The notes under the pieces are model-generated. The model ran no database searches and was not told the DNA's origin. It worked only from the letters and a program-made list of their open reading frames with translations. DNA of 64,000 bases from contig NZ_JBFBLC010000004.1 in NCBI RefSeq assembly GCF_040702505.1, forward strand, positions 1-64,000. Reading direction: 5' to 3'. Below are positions 44,460 through 52,952 of this stretch, piece after piece; within the stretch, counting starts at the first letter, position 1; each line of letters begins with the position of its first letter. Source of the stretch: Terrabacter sp040702505. Lineage in GTDB: Bacteria > Actinomycetota > Actinomycetes > Actinomycetales > Dermatophilaceae. The translations under genes and the position numbers were made by a program.

Positions 44460-45272
44460 TCAGCGGGTCGGGACCGCGCGACGCCTGGTGACGAGCACGG
44501 CAGCGGCGGCGAGTGCCCCGGCACCGCCGACGGCCGCGTAGCGGCCGAGGTCGGACGAGCCCTGAGCCTGGCCACCGCCGGCGGGGATGCCACCTGGGGC
44601 CGAGTGCATGCCGCCGATGGTCTGGACGGCGAGCTTCAGGTTGTTGTCCTTGGCGCTGCCCCAGGCGTACACGATGGTGTTCGTGCCCTCCTTGAGCGTG
44701 AGGTCGGCCGGTCCGATCGCGACCTTCGAGGTGCCGGCCAGCACGACGTCCGCCTTGACGGTGCCCGCACCGACGAGGCCCATCGCCTGGTTGGGGTTGG
44801 TGAGGTTCTTGAACACCGGCGTGCCGCCGGCGCGCACGTCGACGGCCGGGGCGGCCGCGTCGTGGCGGACGGTGAGCCGGGCCTTGCCGGCCGGCACCAT
44901 GGAGGTGTCGTTGACGTAGGGGGTCAGCTCCGGCTTGCCCGAGGCGTCGAGGTGGGCGACGACCGTGACGTTGGCGCCGCCGGGCACCTGGACGCCGTTG
45001 GCCTGGATGATCGCCTTGCCGGAGGCGCCGGCACCGGCCGCAGTGACCTTGAGGTCGTAGGTGCCCGCGGGGAGCATGAGCGGGTCGGTGAGGGTGCCGG
45101 GCTTGAAGTTGGTCAGCAGCGCCTTGCCGTTGGCGTAGACGTCGACGGTGGCTCCGGGGACGGCGTGCAGGATCGAGACGGTGGCGTCCGATGCGGCGTG
45201 GGCCGGCAGGGCGGCGGCAGCCAGCGGGGCCAGGGAGAGCGCGACGACGGCCGCGATACGAGGGGTCTTCAC
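44460..45272 (-). CDS. Secreted DUF4397 protein with C-terminal membrane tail
   Basis: The 270-residue protein has a signal peptide (MKTPRIAAVVALSLAPLAAAALPAHA, cleavage near residue 26) followed by two DUF4397-type beta-sandwich repeats (ATVSILHAVPGATVDVYANGKAL and ARLTVRHDAAAPAVDVRAGGTPV). It ends with a Gly-rich spacer, one membrane helix and a basic RRRAVPTR tail. That C-terminal layout is like sorted surface proteins, but the motif before the helix is not LPXTG (GSSDLGRYA is seen). The start is a GTG nine bases after AAGGAG. It is followed directly by a class F sortase. Confidence 0.82.
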   Translation of the reverse strand: MKTPRIAAVVALSLAPLAAAALPAHAASDATVSILHAVPGATVDVYANGKALLTNFKPGTLTDPLMLPAGTYDLKVTAAGAGASGKAIIQANGVQVPGGANVTVVAHLDASGKPELTPYVNDTSMVPAGKARLTVRHDAAAPAVDVRAGGTPVFKNLTNPNQAMGLVGAGTVKADVVLAGTSKVAIGPADLTLKEGTNTIVYAWGSAKDNNLKLAVQTIGGMHSAPGGIPAGGGQAQGSSDLGRYAAVGGAGALAAAAVLVTRRRAVPTR

Positions 45273-45426
45273 GAGGGGTTCTCCTTGCTCTGTCTTCCGA
45301 ATCGGGGAGGAGACGCGAGGCCGTGGGTGGCCGTCGCTGACCGTGCTTCGGCGCCAGGCGTGGTTCGGATGGGCCCGTCCGGGAAGTCTTTTGGGGGTCT
45401 CAGGAGAGGGATCGTGCAGGCGTGGC
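45273..45426. other. Leader/promoter region of the DUF4397-sortase operon
   Basis: This spacer carries the AAGGAG site of the DUF4397 gene and presumably its promoter. I see no clear -10/-35 pair and no coding potential. Together with the repeats up to 45644 it makes a 372-base gene-free stretch. Confidence 0.4.
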
Positions 45427-45644
45427 TTGAGAGCGCGCTCCGCCTCACGCGTTCCACATGCGCGCGTGACGGACGGGACGGGGGCGCTCTCGAGTGGGGA
45501 GGGGTGCGCTCTCGAGTGGGACGGGGTGCGCTCTCGAGTGGGACGGGGTGCGCTCTCGAGTGGGACTGAGCGCGCACTCGAGGAGGAGGGCGGGCGGCAT
45601 ACTCAGTCGAGAGCGCGCTGCGCCTCACGCGTCACACGGCGCGC
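45427..45644. repeat. 22-bp tandem array between 24-bp direct repeats
   Basis: GCGCTCTCGAGTGGG recurs with an exact 22-base period at 45484, 45506, 45528 and 45550, with a degenerate fifth unit at 45572. The array is flanked by direct copies of GAGAGCGCGCT-S-CGCCTCACGCGT at 45429-45452 and 45609-45632 (23 of 24 identical). It lies between the HerA-like gene stop and the DUF4397 leader. Confidence 0.85.
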
Positions 45645-47249
45645 TCAGCGGCGGCGCGTGCCGAAGATGCTGCGGGTGATCTCGCGGCCGATGACGGTGC
45701 CGGCCGAGCGCAGCATCGAGCGGAAGGCCGTCGACTGCACGACCTGCTCGACGACGCTGGGCTCCTCCTTGGGCGCGCGTCCCTGCCGCGGAGCCGGGGT
45801 GGGCGAGCCTGTGGGCTCCGGCGCGGCGGTTGCGGGAGCAGGCGCGGCGGGCTGCTGCGGAGTCGTCTGGAGCCGGGCCGTCAGCAGCTCGTACGCCGAC
45901 TCGCGGTCGACGACGTCGGCGTACTTCGTCCGCAGGGCCGACGCGGCGACGACGGCGTCCATCGTGGCCTGCGGCGAGGGGTCCATGAGCGAGTTCGGCG
46001 CCTTCATCCGCGTCCACGCCACGGGGGTCGGCACGCCCTTGTCGGACAGCACCGTCACGACGGCCTCGCCGATGCCGAGGCTCGTCAGCAGCTTCTCCAT
46101 GTCGTACGCCGTGTGCGGGTAGGTGGCGATCGCCTGCTTGAGCGCCTTGGCGTCGTCGGGCGTGAAGGCGCGCAGCGCGTGCTGGACGCGGTTGCCGAGC
46201 TGGGCGAGCACGCCGGACGGGACGTCCTTGGGCGACTGCGTCACGAAGAAGACGCCGACGCCCTTGGAGCGGATGAGACGGACGGTCTGCTCGATGGCCT
46301 GCAGGAACGCCTTGCTCGCGTCGTCGAAGAGCAGGTGCGCCTCGTCGAAGAAGAAGACGAGCTTCGGCTTGTCGACGTCGCCCTCCTCGGGCAGGTCGTG
46401 GAAGAGGTCGGCGAGCAGCCACATGAGGAAGGTCGAGAAGAGCTGCGGCCGGTCCTGCACCTGGGGCAGCTCGAGGCAGGAGATGATGCCGCGCCCGTCC
46501 GAGGCCGTGCGCAGCAGGTCGCTCGTCTCGAACTCCGGCTCGCCGAAGAAGTCGCCGGCGCCCTGGTCCTCGAAGGCGATGAGGTTGCGCAGGATGACCC
46601 CGGCCGTCGCGCTGGACAGGCCGCCGAGGTCCTTGAGGTCGGCCTTGCCCTCGTCGGAGGTCAGGTGGGTGATGACGGCACGCAGGTCCTTGAGGTCGAG
46701 CAGGGCGAGGCCGTTCTTGTCGGCGTAGTGGAAGATCAGCCCGAGGCTGCTCTCCTGCGTGTCGTTGAGGCCGAGCACCTTGGACAGCAGGGTCGGGCCG
46801 AAGGCGGTGATGGTGGCCCGGATCGCGATGCCGGTGCCCTTCCCGCCGAGCGTGTAGAACTCCGTCGGGTATGCCGTCGCCGTCCACGGCATGCCGACGT
46901 CGGCCGCGCGGGCGGTGATCTTCTCGTTCCCCTCACCGGGGGTGGCGAGGCCCGACAGGTCGCCCTTGAGGTCGGCGAGAAACACCGGGACGCCGGCGTC
47001 CGAGAGCTGCTCGGCCATCAGCTGCAGCGTCTTCGTCTTGCCGGTGCCGGTGGCGCCGGCGACGAGGCCGTGCCGGTTGAGCACGCTGAGCGGGATCTGC
47101 ACCGGGGCGTCGGCGTGGGCCTGCCCGTCGACGACGGCGGCCCCGAGCTTGAGCACCCCGTCCCCGAACGCGTACCCCGAGCGGATCTCGTCGAGCTGGG
47201 CGTTCGACGACGCGTCGTCGCCGGTGGTCTTGACTCCGGTGTCGGTCAC
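45645..47249 (-). CDS. HerA-like helicase/ATPase (DUF853 family)
   Basis: The 534-residue ATPase has Walker A GATGTGKT at residues 65-72, Walker B LVFFFDEAHLLF (about 270) and the RecA/FtsK-like core GVGVFFVTQSPKDVP and ALRAFTPDDAKALKQA. The DUF853 family (E. coli YjgR) is related to HerA/FtsK DNA pumps but its role is not known. A Pro/Ala-rich linker and a basic C-terminal tail (ITRSIFGTRRR) follow. The start is the GTG at 47249; the frame is open for more than 1.6 kb further but over other genes. No NurA nuclease or other defence partner is adjacent. Confidence 0.87.
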   Translation of the reverse strand: MTDTGVKTTGDDASSNAQLDEIRSGYAFGDGVLKLGAAVVDGQAHADAPVQIPLSVLNRHGLVAGATGTGKTKTLQLMAEQLSDAGVPVFLADLKGDLSGLATPGEGNEKITARAADVGMPWTATAYPTEFYTLGGKGTGIAIRATITAFGPTLLSKVLGLNDTQESSLGLIFHYADKNGLALLDLKDLRAVITHLTSDEGKADLKDLGGLSSATAGVILRNLIAFEDQGAGDFFGEPEFETSDLLRTASDGRGIISCLELPQVQDRPQLFSTFLMWLLADLFHDLPEEGDVDKPKLVFFFDEAHLLFDDASKAFLQAIEQTVRLIRSKGVGVFFVTQSPKDVPSGVLAQLGNRVQHALRAFTPDDAKALKQAIATYPHTAYDMEKLLTSLGIGEAVVTVLSDKGVPTPVAWTRMKAPNSLMDPSPQATMDAVVAASALRTKYADVVDRESAYELLTARLQTTPQQPAAPAPATAAPEPTGSPTPAPRQGRAPKEEPSVVEQVVQSTAFRSMLRSAGTVIGREITRSIFGTRRR

Positions 47250-47288
47250 CCCTCGAACTGTAGTGGGCGGCCCACCCCCGGCGATGTC

Positions 47289-47294
47289 TATGCT
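47289..47294 (+). promoter_or_regulatory. -10 box predicting a leaderless small gene
   Basis: TATGCT ends six bases before the GTG start at 47301, with no ribosome site in between. Confidence 0.4.
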
Positions 47295-47300
47295 GACCCG

Positions 47301-47594
47301 GTGATTTTCAAGGCCGTCGGCGACTCGCGCCCGTACCCCGACCATGGACTCGAGACGACCAAGGACTGGTCCAACGTGCCCCCGCGGGTGGTCCAGCTCG
47401 GCGAGCTCATCACCACCAAGAGCACCCTCGACCTGCGCGGGCTGCTCGCCGACGACTCCACCTTCTACGGCGACCTCTTCCCGCACTGCGTGGAGTGGGA
47501 GGGCGAGCTCTACCTCGAGGACGGCCTGCACCGGGCCCTGCGCGCCGCGCTGCAGCAGCGTCCTGTCCTTCACGCCCGAGTCCTCGTACTCTGA
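47301..47594 (+). CDS. Conserved actinobacterial small protein (often labelled VapB-like)
   Basis: The 97-residue product reads IFKAVGDSRPYPDHGL ... VPPRVVQLGELITTKSTLDL ... LYLEDGLHRALRAALQQR, a pattern conserved beside LytR_C genes in many actinomycetes. Databases often name it a type II antitoxin of the VapB family; no toxin gene follows here, so that label is doubtful. The GTG start coincides with a predicted transcription start. It is 57 bases upstream of the LytR_C gene and divergent from the HerA-like gene. Confidence 0.7.
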   Translation: MIFKAVGDSRPYPDHGLETTKDWSNVPPRVVQLGELITTKSTLDLRGLLADDSTFYGDLFPHCVEWEGELYLEDGLHRALRAALQQRPVLHARVLVL

Positions 47595-47651
47595 CCCCGG
47601 ACCGCCCGAACCGAGGCGGCTCCGGACTGGTCCAGTGAGCGAGGAGCGTGC

Positions 47652-48188
47652 ATGTCGCAGGCCGTCGACGACGACGACCGCCCCTATCGCCGGCGCCGTC
47701 AGCGCCGGGCGGCGATCGTCATCGCTGTGGTGCTGCTGGGGCTGGCGGGGGCGTTCTACTACGCCTCGACCTACTTCCGTGACACGGCGCCCAAGCCACA
47801 GCCGTGCACGACCGAGCTGGTGCCCGCCCCGCTGACGCCCCAGGACGTCAGCCTCAACGTCTACAACTCGACCAGGCGCAGCGGCCTTGCCGCCGCGGTG
47901 GCCAAGCAGGCCGGGACGCGCGGGTTCAAGGTCAAGGCGGTCGGCAACGACCCCAGGGGCGAGTCGGTCAAGCAGGTGGCGCAGATCCGCTTCGGCCCCG
48001 AGGGTGAGGCCTCGGCCAAGCTGCTGAAGACGCACGTGCCGCAGGCCGTGCTCGTGAACGACAAGCGCAAGGGCGACACCGTCGACCTCGTCGTGGGGGC
48101 GGCGTGGAAGAGCTTCGGCAAGGTCCCCGTGGTCGCGACGCCCACGCAGACGCTGCGTCCGTGCCCGACCGTCACCGTCACGCAGTGA
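47652..48188 (+). CDS. LytR C-terminal-domain membrane protein
   Basis: The 178-residue protein has a basic cytoplasmic lead (PYRRRRQRRA), one membrane helix (about 19-40) and an extracytoplasmic LytR_C domain with VSLNVYNSTRRSGLAAAVAKQAGTRGF and VAQIRFGPEGEASAKLL. The domain occurs at the end of LytR-CpsA-Psr wall-polymer ligases and also alone, as here. A role in the cell envelope is likely; the activity is unknown. GAGGAG precedes the ATG. A GTATGCC-bearing hairpin follows the stop. Confidence 0.78.
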   Translation: MSQAVDDDDRPYRRRRQRRAAIVIAVVLLGLAGAFYYASTYFRDTAPKPQPCTTELVPAPLTPQDVSLNVYNSTRRSGLAAAVAKQAGTRGFKVKAVGNDPRGESVKQVAQIRFGPEGEASAKLLKTHVPQAVLVNDKRKGDTVDLVVGAAWKSFGKVPVVATPTQTLRPCPTVTVTQ

Positions 48189-48211
48189 CTGCCTCCCTCT
48201 CCCCGGCCTGA

Positions 48212-48248
48212 GTATGCCGTCCGGCGGGGGTTGCGCCGGACGGCATAC
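48212..48248. terminator. 15-bp perfect hairpin carrying GTATGCC
   Basis: GTATGCCGTCCGGCG (48212-48226) pairs exactly with 48234-48248 over a seven-base loop, between two convergent genes. Like the hairpin at 696-733 it is followed by GTGCTCGGG. Confidence 0.65.
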
Positions 48249-48277
48249 GTGCTCGGGGCCGAGCGGAAGGCGGCCGC

Positions 48278-49345
48278 TCAGCTGACGGGGGTGGCGGCCT
48301 TGACGAACTCGTTCGTGTAGGTCTTGCCGAGGTCGATGCTCTTGCCCTTGACCTTCGGGTTGAACTCGCCGAGGACCGCGAGGCAGGTCTTGGGCCCGTC
48401 CTCGGGCATGAGGCCGGTGGGGTTGAAGATCCCCTTCTCGCTGTCGAGCGCGTGGACGTAGGCGGCCTTGCCGACGCCCTTGTAGTAGTCGGCCGGCATC
48501 TTGTCGGCGATCGCGGCGCCGTCGTGCTGCGAGATCCACGCGAGCGTCGAGACGTAGGCGTTGACGAGCTTCTGCACCGTCGGCTTGTTGCTGTTGACCC
48601 AGTCGGTCTGCATGTAGAGCGAGGTGGCCGGGTAGGTGCCGCCGAGCGCCGCCTTGGAGCCTTCGGCGGTGCGCATGTCGAGCAGGATGAAGGCGGTGCC
48701 GTCCGAGAGCGCCTGCGAGACAGTGGGCTCCGTGGTCATGCCGCAGTCGATCGCCTTCTGCTTCATGGCGGCGATGAAGGTCTGCCCGGCGCCGACGCCA
48801 CGGCGTGTCTCCGAGGCGGGGTCCACGCCGTTCTTCTTGCTGAGGTACTGCGTGAGGAAGTCGGTCGACGAGCCGGTGTCGGTGATACCGAGCGAGCGGC
48901 CCTTGAAGTCCGCCGGGCTCTTGACGACACCCTTGAGGTCGCTGCGGCACAACTCGACCTCGCCGGGGATCTGGAGCATCGACACGACGGCCTCGGACGA
49001 CTTGCCCTGTGCCTGCAGGGCGATGTTGTGGTCGTAGAAGCCGCCGACGCCCTGGACCTGGCCGGCCAGCATGTTGTTCGTCGCGTCACCGCCGGCGGGC
49101 TCGTCGACGAGCTTGACTTTGACGCCGATCTTGTCGTAGTAGCCGAGCTGCTTGGCGAGCATGAACGGCAGGTAGATCTGCTTGCTCATGCCGCCGACCA
49201 TGATCGTCACGGTCGGGGCGTTCGCGTCGACCGGGGCACCGGTGCCGGCGCTGGTCGAGGAGCCGGAGGCGTTGTTGGCACAGGCGGCCATGGTGGTCGC
49301 CGCGAGGAAGGCGGCGCCTGCGGCACCGATCCGCTTGATGTTCAT
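48278..49345 (-). CDS. ABC transporter substrate-binding lipoprotein (NMT1/SsuA-like)
   Basis: The 355-residue protein has a lipoprotein signal with lipobox MAAC (Cys22), a Ser/Gly-rich linker and an NMT1/THI5-like binding fold: IYLPFMLAKQLGYYDKIGVKVKLVDEPAGGDATNNMLAGQVQGVGGFYDHNI. Family members bind sulfonates, nitrate, bicarbonate, pyrimidine precursors or aromatic acids; the ligand is not predictable. The ATG at 49345 follows AAAGGAG. It is the third gene of the importer operon, 81 bases after the permease. Confidence 0.88.
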   Translation of the reverse strand: MNIKRIGAAGAAFLAATTMAACANNASGSSTSAGTGAPVDANAPTVTIMVGGMSKQIYLPFMLAKQLGYYDKIGVKVKLVDEPAGGDATNNMLAGQVQGVGGFYDHNIALQAQGKSSEAVVSMLQIPGEVELCRSDLKGVVKSPADFKGRSLGITDTGSSTDFLTQYLSKKNGVDPASETRRGVGAGQTFIAAMKQKAIDCGMTTEPTVSQALSDGTAFILLDMRTAEGSKAALGGTYPATSLYMQTDWVNSNKPTVQKLVNAYVSTLAWISQHDGAAIADKMPADYYKGVGKAAYVHALDSEKGIFNPTGLMPEDGPKTCLAVLGEFNPKVKGKSIDLGKTYTNEFVKAATPVS

Positions 49346-49426
49346 GGGAACTCTCCTTTGAGTCGTGTGGTGGGTTCTGTGTAGGAGCTGCTGGGTGGAG
49401 GCCGGAAGGCGCTCGGGCGACGCGGG

Positions 49427-50326
49427 CTACTCGACGGCTGCACCTCCGTGGGACTGGGGCGGGCGCCAGCGCAGCAGGCGGCGCTCGAGCACGGTGATGA
49501 GGCCCTCTGCGGTGAGGGCGATGACGGCGACGAGGACCATTCCGGCGAGCACGCCGTTCATGTCGAAGTTGTTCTGCGACGAGCGGATGAGCAGGCCCAA
49601 GCCCTGGTTGGCGCCGAGGATCTCGCCGACGAGGGCGCCGATGAGCGCGAAGCCGAAGCTGATGTGCAGGCTCGCCAGGATCCACGTGAACGCCGACGGG
49701 AGCACGACGTCGCGGGTCACCTGCCAGCGGGTGGCGCCGAGCAGCCGGGCGTTGGCCACGAGGTTGCGGTCGACCTCGCGGGCGCCTTGGAAGGCGTTGA
49801 AGAAGACGCCGAAGAAGACGAGGACGACCGCGAGGATCACCTTGGACTGGATGCCGAAGCCGAACGCGACGGTGAAGATCGAGCCGAGGATGATGCGCGG
49901 GATTGAGTTGGCGGCCTTGAGGAACGGCGCGAACAGCTCGGAGAGCAGTCGCACGCGACCCAGGGCGATCCCGCACACGACGCCGAGGATCGAGCCGATG
50001 ACGAAGCCGAGCACCGCCTCCTCGAGGGTGACGACGATCTGCTCCCCGAGGGAGCCCTGGCTCGTGCCGACGGTGACCCAGTCGTGGAGGTCGCTCCAGA
50101 CGCCCTTCGGCTCGCCCCAGAAGAAGGGGTCGACGACCTTGGCGTCGACGAGCAGCTGCCAGGCGACGAGCAGGACGACGACGATGCCGAGACGGGCTGC
50201 GCCCAGCACGGCCCGGCGCCGTCTGGCCCGGGTGCGGGGGGAGGTCGTCACCGGGGTCGCCGCCGGCGGGAACTGCGCGGCCAGGGCGGTCAGGGAGCCG
50301 CCGTCCTGGGTCGGGGTGTCGATCAC
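49427..50326 (-). CDS. ABC transporter permease (SsuC/TauC-like)
   Basis: The 299-residue permease has a basic lead and six predicted helices with the BPD inner-membrane motif RLLGATRWQVTRDVVLPSAFTWILASLHISFGFALIGALVGEI (EAA loop, about residues 200-240). It pairs with the upstream ATPase and downstream binding protein. The GTG at 50326 overlaps the ATPase stop by four bases (GTGA), a usual coupling. Confidence 0.88.
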   Translation of the reverse strand: MIDTPTQDGGSLTALAAQFPPAATPVTTSPRTRARRRRAVLGAARLGIVVVLLVAWQLLVDAKVVDPFFWGEPKGVWSDLHDWVTVGTSQGSLGEQIVVTLEEAVLGFVIGSILGVVCGIALGRVRLLSELFAPFLKAANSIPRIILGSIFTVAFGFGIQSKVILAVVLVFFGVFFNAFQGAREVDRNLVANARLLGATRWQVTRDVVLPSAFTWILASLHISFGFALIGALVGEILGANQGLGLLIRSSQNNFDMNGVLAGMVLVAVIALTAEGLITVLERRLLRWRPPQSHGGAAVE

Positions 50327-51132
50327 GACGCCACCTCCGCGAGCTGCGTCGTGCGGGCGTACGCCTCGGCCACCTCGGCGCGCAGCGCCTCCCAGATCTG
50401 CTCGTAGAGGCGCGTGAACCTCGGGTCGAACCGGATCTCCTGGACGACGCGCGGGCGGGGCAGGTCGATCTCGAACTCGGCCTTGACGGTGCCCGGGCCG
50501 GCGGTGATCACCACGACCTTGTCGGCGAGGGCGATCGCCTCTTCCAGGTCGTGCGTGACGAAGACGACCGCGGGCTTGGTCTGGTCCCACAGGTGCAGCA
50601 GCTCGGTGGACATGATGGCCCGGGTCTGCACGTCGAGGGCGCTGAACGGCTCGTCCATCAGCAGCACGCGGGGCTGGTTGATCAGCGACTGGGCCAGGGC
50701 CACTCGCTTGCGCATGCCACCCGAGAGCTGGTGCGGGTAGCGGTCCTCGAAGCCGCTGAGCCCGACACGCCGCAGCCAGTCGCGGGCCAGCTTCAGCGCC
50801 TCGGACCGGCTCTGGCCGCGGTAGAGCGGGCCGGCCGCGACGTTGTCGAGGACCGACCTCCACGGGAAGACGGCATCCTGCTGGAACACGAACCCGGTGC
50901 TGGTGTCGATGCCCCGGACCTGCTCGCCATGGACGAATGCCTCACCGCGAGAGGGGTTCTCGAGCCCCGAGATGAGGGTCAGGGTCGTGGACTTGCCGCA
51001 CCCCGTGGGCCCGACGACCGCGCAGAACTGGCCCTCCTCGACCGTGAGCGACAGGTCCTGGATCGCGGTGTAGGTGCCGCCGTCCGCCGTGGCGAACCTC
51101 TTGGTGACGTTGCGTAGCTCGATGGCCGCCAT
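50323..51132 (-). CDS. ABC transporter ATPase (SsuB/TauB-like)
   Basis: The 269-residue ATPase has Walker A GPTGCGKS (about 41-48), Q loop FVFQQDAVFPW, signature LSGGMRKRVALAQSLI, Walker B RVLLMDEPFSALD and the H-loop VFVTHDLEEAI. It is the first gene of the NMT1-type importer operon. Its start is divergent from the sensor kinase gene, with about 210 bases between, which makes shared regulation plausible. Confidence 0.92.
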   Translation of the reverse strand: MAAIELRNVTKRFATADGGTYTAIQDLSLTVEEGQFCAVVGPTGCGKSTTLTLISGLENPSRGEAFVHGEQVRGIDTSTGFVFQQDAVFPWRSVLDNVAAGPLYRGQSRSEALKLARDWLRRVGLSGFEDRYPHQLSGGMRKRVALAQSLINQPRVLLMDEPFSALDVQTRAIMSTELLHLWDQTKPAVVFVTHDLEEAIALADKVVVITAGPGTVKAEFEIDLPRPRVVQEIRFDPRFTRLYEQIWEALRAEVAEAYARTTQLAEVAS

Positions 51133-51344
51133 CGGTCACCCCTTTCTCCTCGTTGAGTTGCGTCACCGTAGGACCGGGGTGGGCGGCCCAGGAATGCTTC
51201 TGGACGTTGACGCCGATAGCCGCGATAGAGATGGTTTTGTGCAATCTGCTCAGTCATGCTGGGAGCGACGCCGACGCAGGCGTCACCGGGGCCACGCCGC
51301 CGGAGCCGTGGCGGACGCTGGGCAGGCAGGAGCGGAGGAGAGGT

Positions 51345-52952
51345 ATGCCGCGACTGGGTAGGACGCTCGCCGCCCGGATCCTCGTTGCCGTGCTCGGGAT
51401 CGTCGTGGTGACGCTCGCCGTGGGCTTCGCACTCTTCGCGCGTCTGACGTCGCAGACCGCCGACACGCGCGCGGTCGAGCAGGCCAGCGGCATCGCGGTG
51501 ACCCTTGGCCGCGTGCCGCAGGTGGCCCAGGCCGTGGCGGCGGGCGACCCCGGGCACGTGCTGCCCGCCCTCGGCGCGCAGGTGCGTGCCTCGACCGGGG
51601 CCTCCTACGTCGTTCTCATCGACCGCTCGGGGAGGCGCTACTCCCACCCCAACCCGGCCCTCGTCGGCCGGCGCATCGAGGAGCCGGTCGTCGCCCTGGA
51701 CGGACGGGTGCACACCGGCATCGACGAGGGCAGCCTCGGCCGCTCCGCCAACGCGCGGGCGCCCATCGTCGACGCGGCCGGTCGGCCCGTGGGTGAGGTG
51801 TCGGTCGGCATCCTCGAGTCCGAGGTCGGGGTGCGCCTCACCGCCGAGGTCCTCGACATCGCGCTGTACGCCGGGATCGCCCTCGCGCTCGGCGTGGCAG
51901 CCTCGCTGCTGCTCGCGAGGGCGATCAAACGGGTGACCTTCGGGGTCGAGCCGGCCGAGATCGTGGCCCTCGTCCAGGAGCGCGAGGCCATGCTGCACGG
52001 CATCCGCGAGGGGGTGCTGGCCGTCGATGCGAAGGGCGCGATCAACGTGCTCAACGACGAGGCCCGCCGCCTGCTCGCGATCGAGGCGGGGGGCATCGGG
52101 CAGCGGGTCGAGGAGGTCATTCCCGACGGGCGGCTGCGTGGGATCGTCACCGGCCAGGTCGAGGGGGTCGACCTGGTCGCGGTCACCGACGAGCACCTGC
52201 TCGTGCTCAACCGGATGCCGGTGCTGGTGGCCGGTCGCAACGTCGGCTGGGTCGTGACGATCCGGGACCGCACCGAGCTCGAGGCCCTCGTCCGCCAGCT
52301 CGACTCGGTGGAGGGGCTGTCGACGGCCCTGCGAGCGCAGGAGCACGAGTTCTCCAACCGGCTGCACGTGCTGTCGGTGCTCCTCGAGCTCGGAGAGGTC
52401 GAGGAGGCGATGGGCTACAGCCGCGAGCTGCAGGCTGAGACGGCCCTGGTCAGCGAGGAGATCCGGGCGCGGGTCGGCTCCCCGGTCGTCGCGGCCCTGC
52501 TGCTCGCGAAGACCACGGTGGCCGCGGAGCGCGACGTCGTCGTGCGCCTCGATCCGACGAGCCGGTTGGAGGCGGGCCGCGACGATGACCTGCCCCTCGT
52601 GACCGTGCTCGGGAACCTCATCGACAACGCCGTCGACGCGGTCGCCGACGACCCTCGGACCGCGGGGACCCACCCGCGCGGCGAGGTCGTCGTGCGCGTC
52701 TGGTGCACCGCGGACACGCTCGAGCTCACCGTGACGGACTCGGGCCCCGGCATCCCCGAGGACCGGCTGGCCGACGTCTTCCTCGACGGCTACTCCACCA
52801 AGCCACCGCGTGGCTCCATGCGTCGGGGTGTCGGTCTGGCACTCGTCCACCGCCTCGTCACCCGCGCCGGCGGGACGATCCGGGCCAGCTCGGCCGCGGG
52901 CGCGACGTTCGAGGTGCACCTGCCGCTGCACGTCCGCCAAGGAGCCCCATGA
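51345..52952 (+). CDS. CitA/DcuS-type sensor histidine kinase
   Basis: The 535-residue kinase has two membrane helices (about 9-30 and 171-192) around an extracytoplasmic PAS/sCache sensor with SYVVLIDRSGRRYSHPNPALVGRRI, a cytoplasmic PAS (HGIREGVLAVDAKGAINVLNDEARRLL), the CitA-type H box EHEFSNRLHVLSVLLELGE and an ATPase domain (NLIDNAVDAV, DSGPGIPE, GVGLALVHRLV). Relatives sense citrate or C4-dicarboxylates. The ATG at 51345 follows GGAGGAG. The stop overlaps the regulator start (ATGA). Confidence 0.9.
   Translation: MPRLGRTLAARILVAVLGIVVVTLAVGFALFARLTSQTADTRAVEQASGIAVTLGRVPQVAQAVAAGDPGHVLPALGAQVRASTGASYVVLIDRSGRRYSHPNPALVGRRIEEPVVALDGRVHTGIDEGSLGRSANARAPIVDAAGRPVGEVSVGILESEVGVRLTAEVLDIALYAGIALALGVAASLLLARAIKRVTFGVEPAEIVALVQEREAMLHGIREGVLAVDAKGAINVLNDEARRLLAIEAGGIGQRVEEVIPDGRLRGIVTGQVEGVDLVAVTDEHLLVLNRMPVLVAGRNVGWVVTIRDRTELEALVRQLDSVEGLSTALRAQEHEFSNRLHVLSVLLELGEVEEAMGYSRELQAETALVSEEIRARVGSPVVAALLLAKTTVAAERDVVVRLDPTSRLEAGRDDDLPLVTVLGNLIDNAVDAVADDPRTAGTHPRGEVVVRVWCTADTLELTVTDSGPGIPEDRLADVFLDGYSTKPPRGSMRRGVGLALVHRLVTRAGGTIRASSAAGATFEVHLPLHVRQGAP

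Noticed and set aside
45484..45582. CRISPR-like array
   Set aside because: The 22-base units are contiguous with no variable spacers, and there are no cas genes.
45645..47249. HerA-NurA or other known defence module
   Set aside because: The ATPase is of the DUF853 type and there is no NurA, Sir2, DUF4297 or other effector gene next to it.
47301..48188. Toxin-antitoxin pair
   Set aside because: The small gene resembles proteins labelled VapB, but the next gene is a LytR_C membrane protein, not a PIN-domain toxin.
47250..48950. Upstream extension of the HerA-like gene to give 1101 codons
   Set aside because: The extension runs antisense through the LytR_C and small conserved genes and into the substrate-binding protein region, and has low-complexity shadow composition. 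The GTG at 47249 gives a normal protein.
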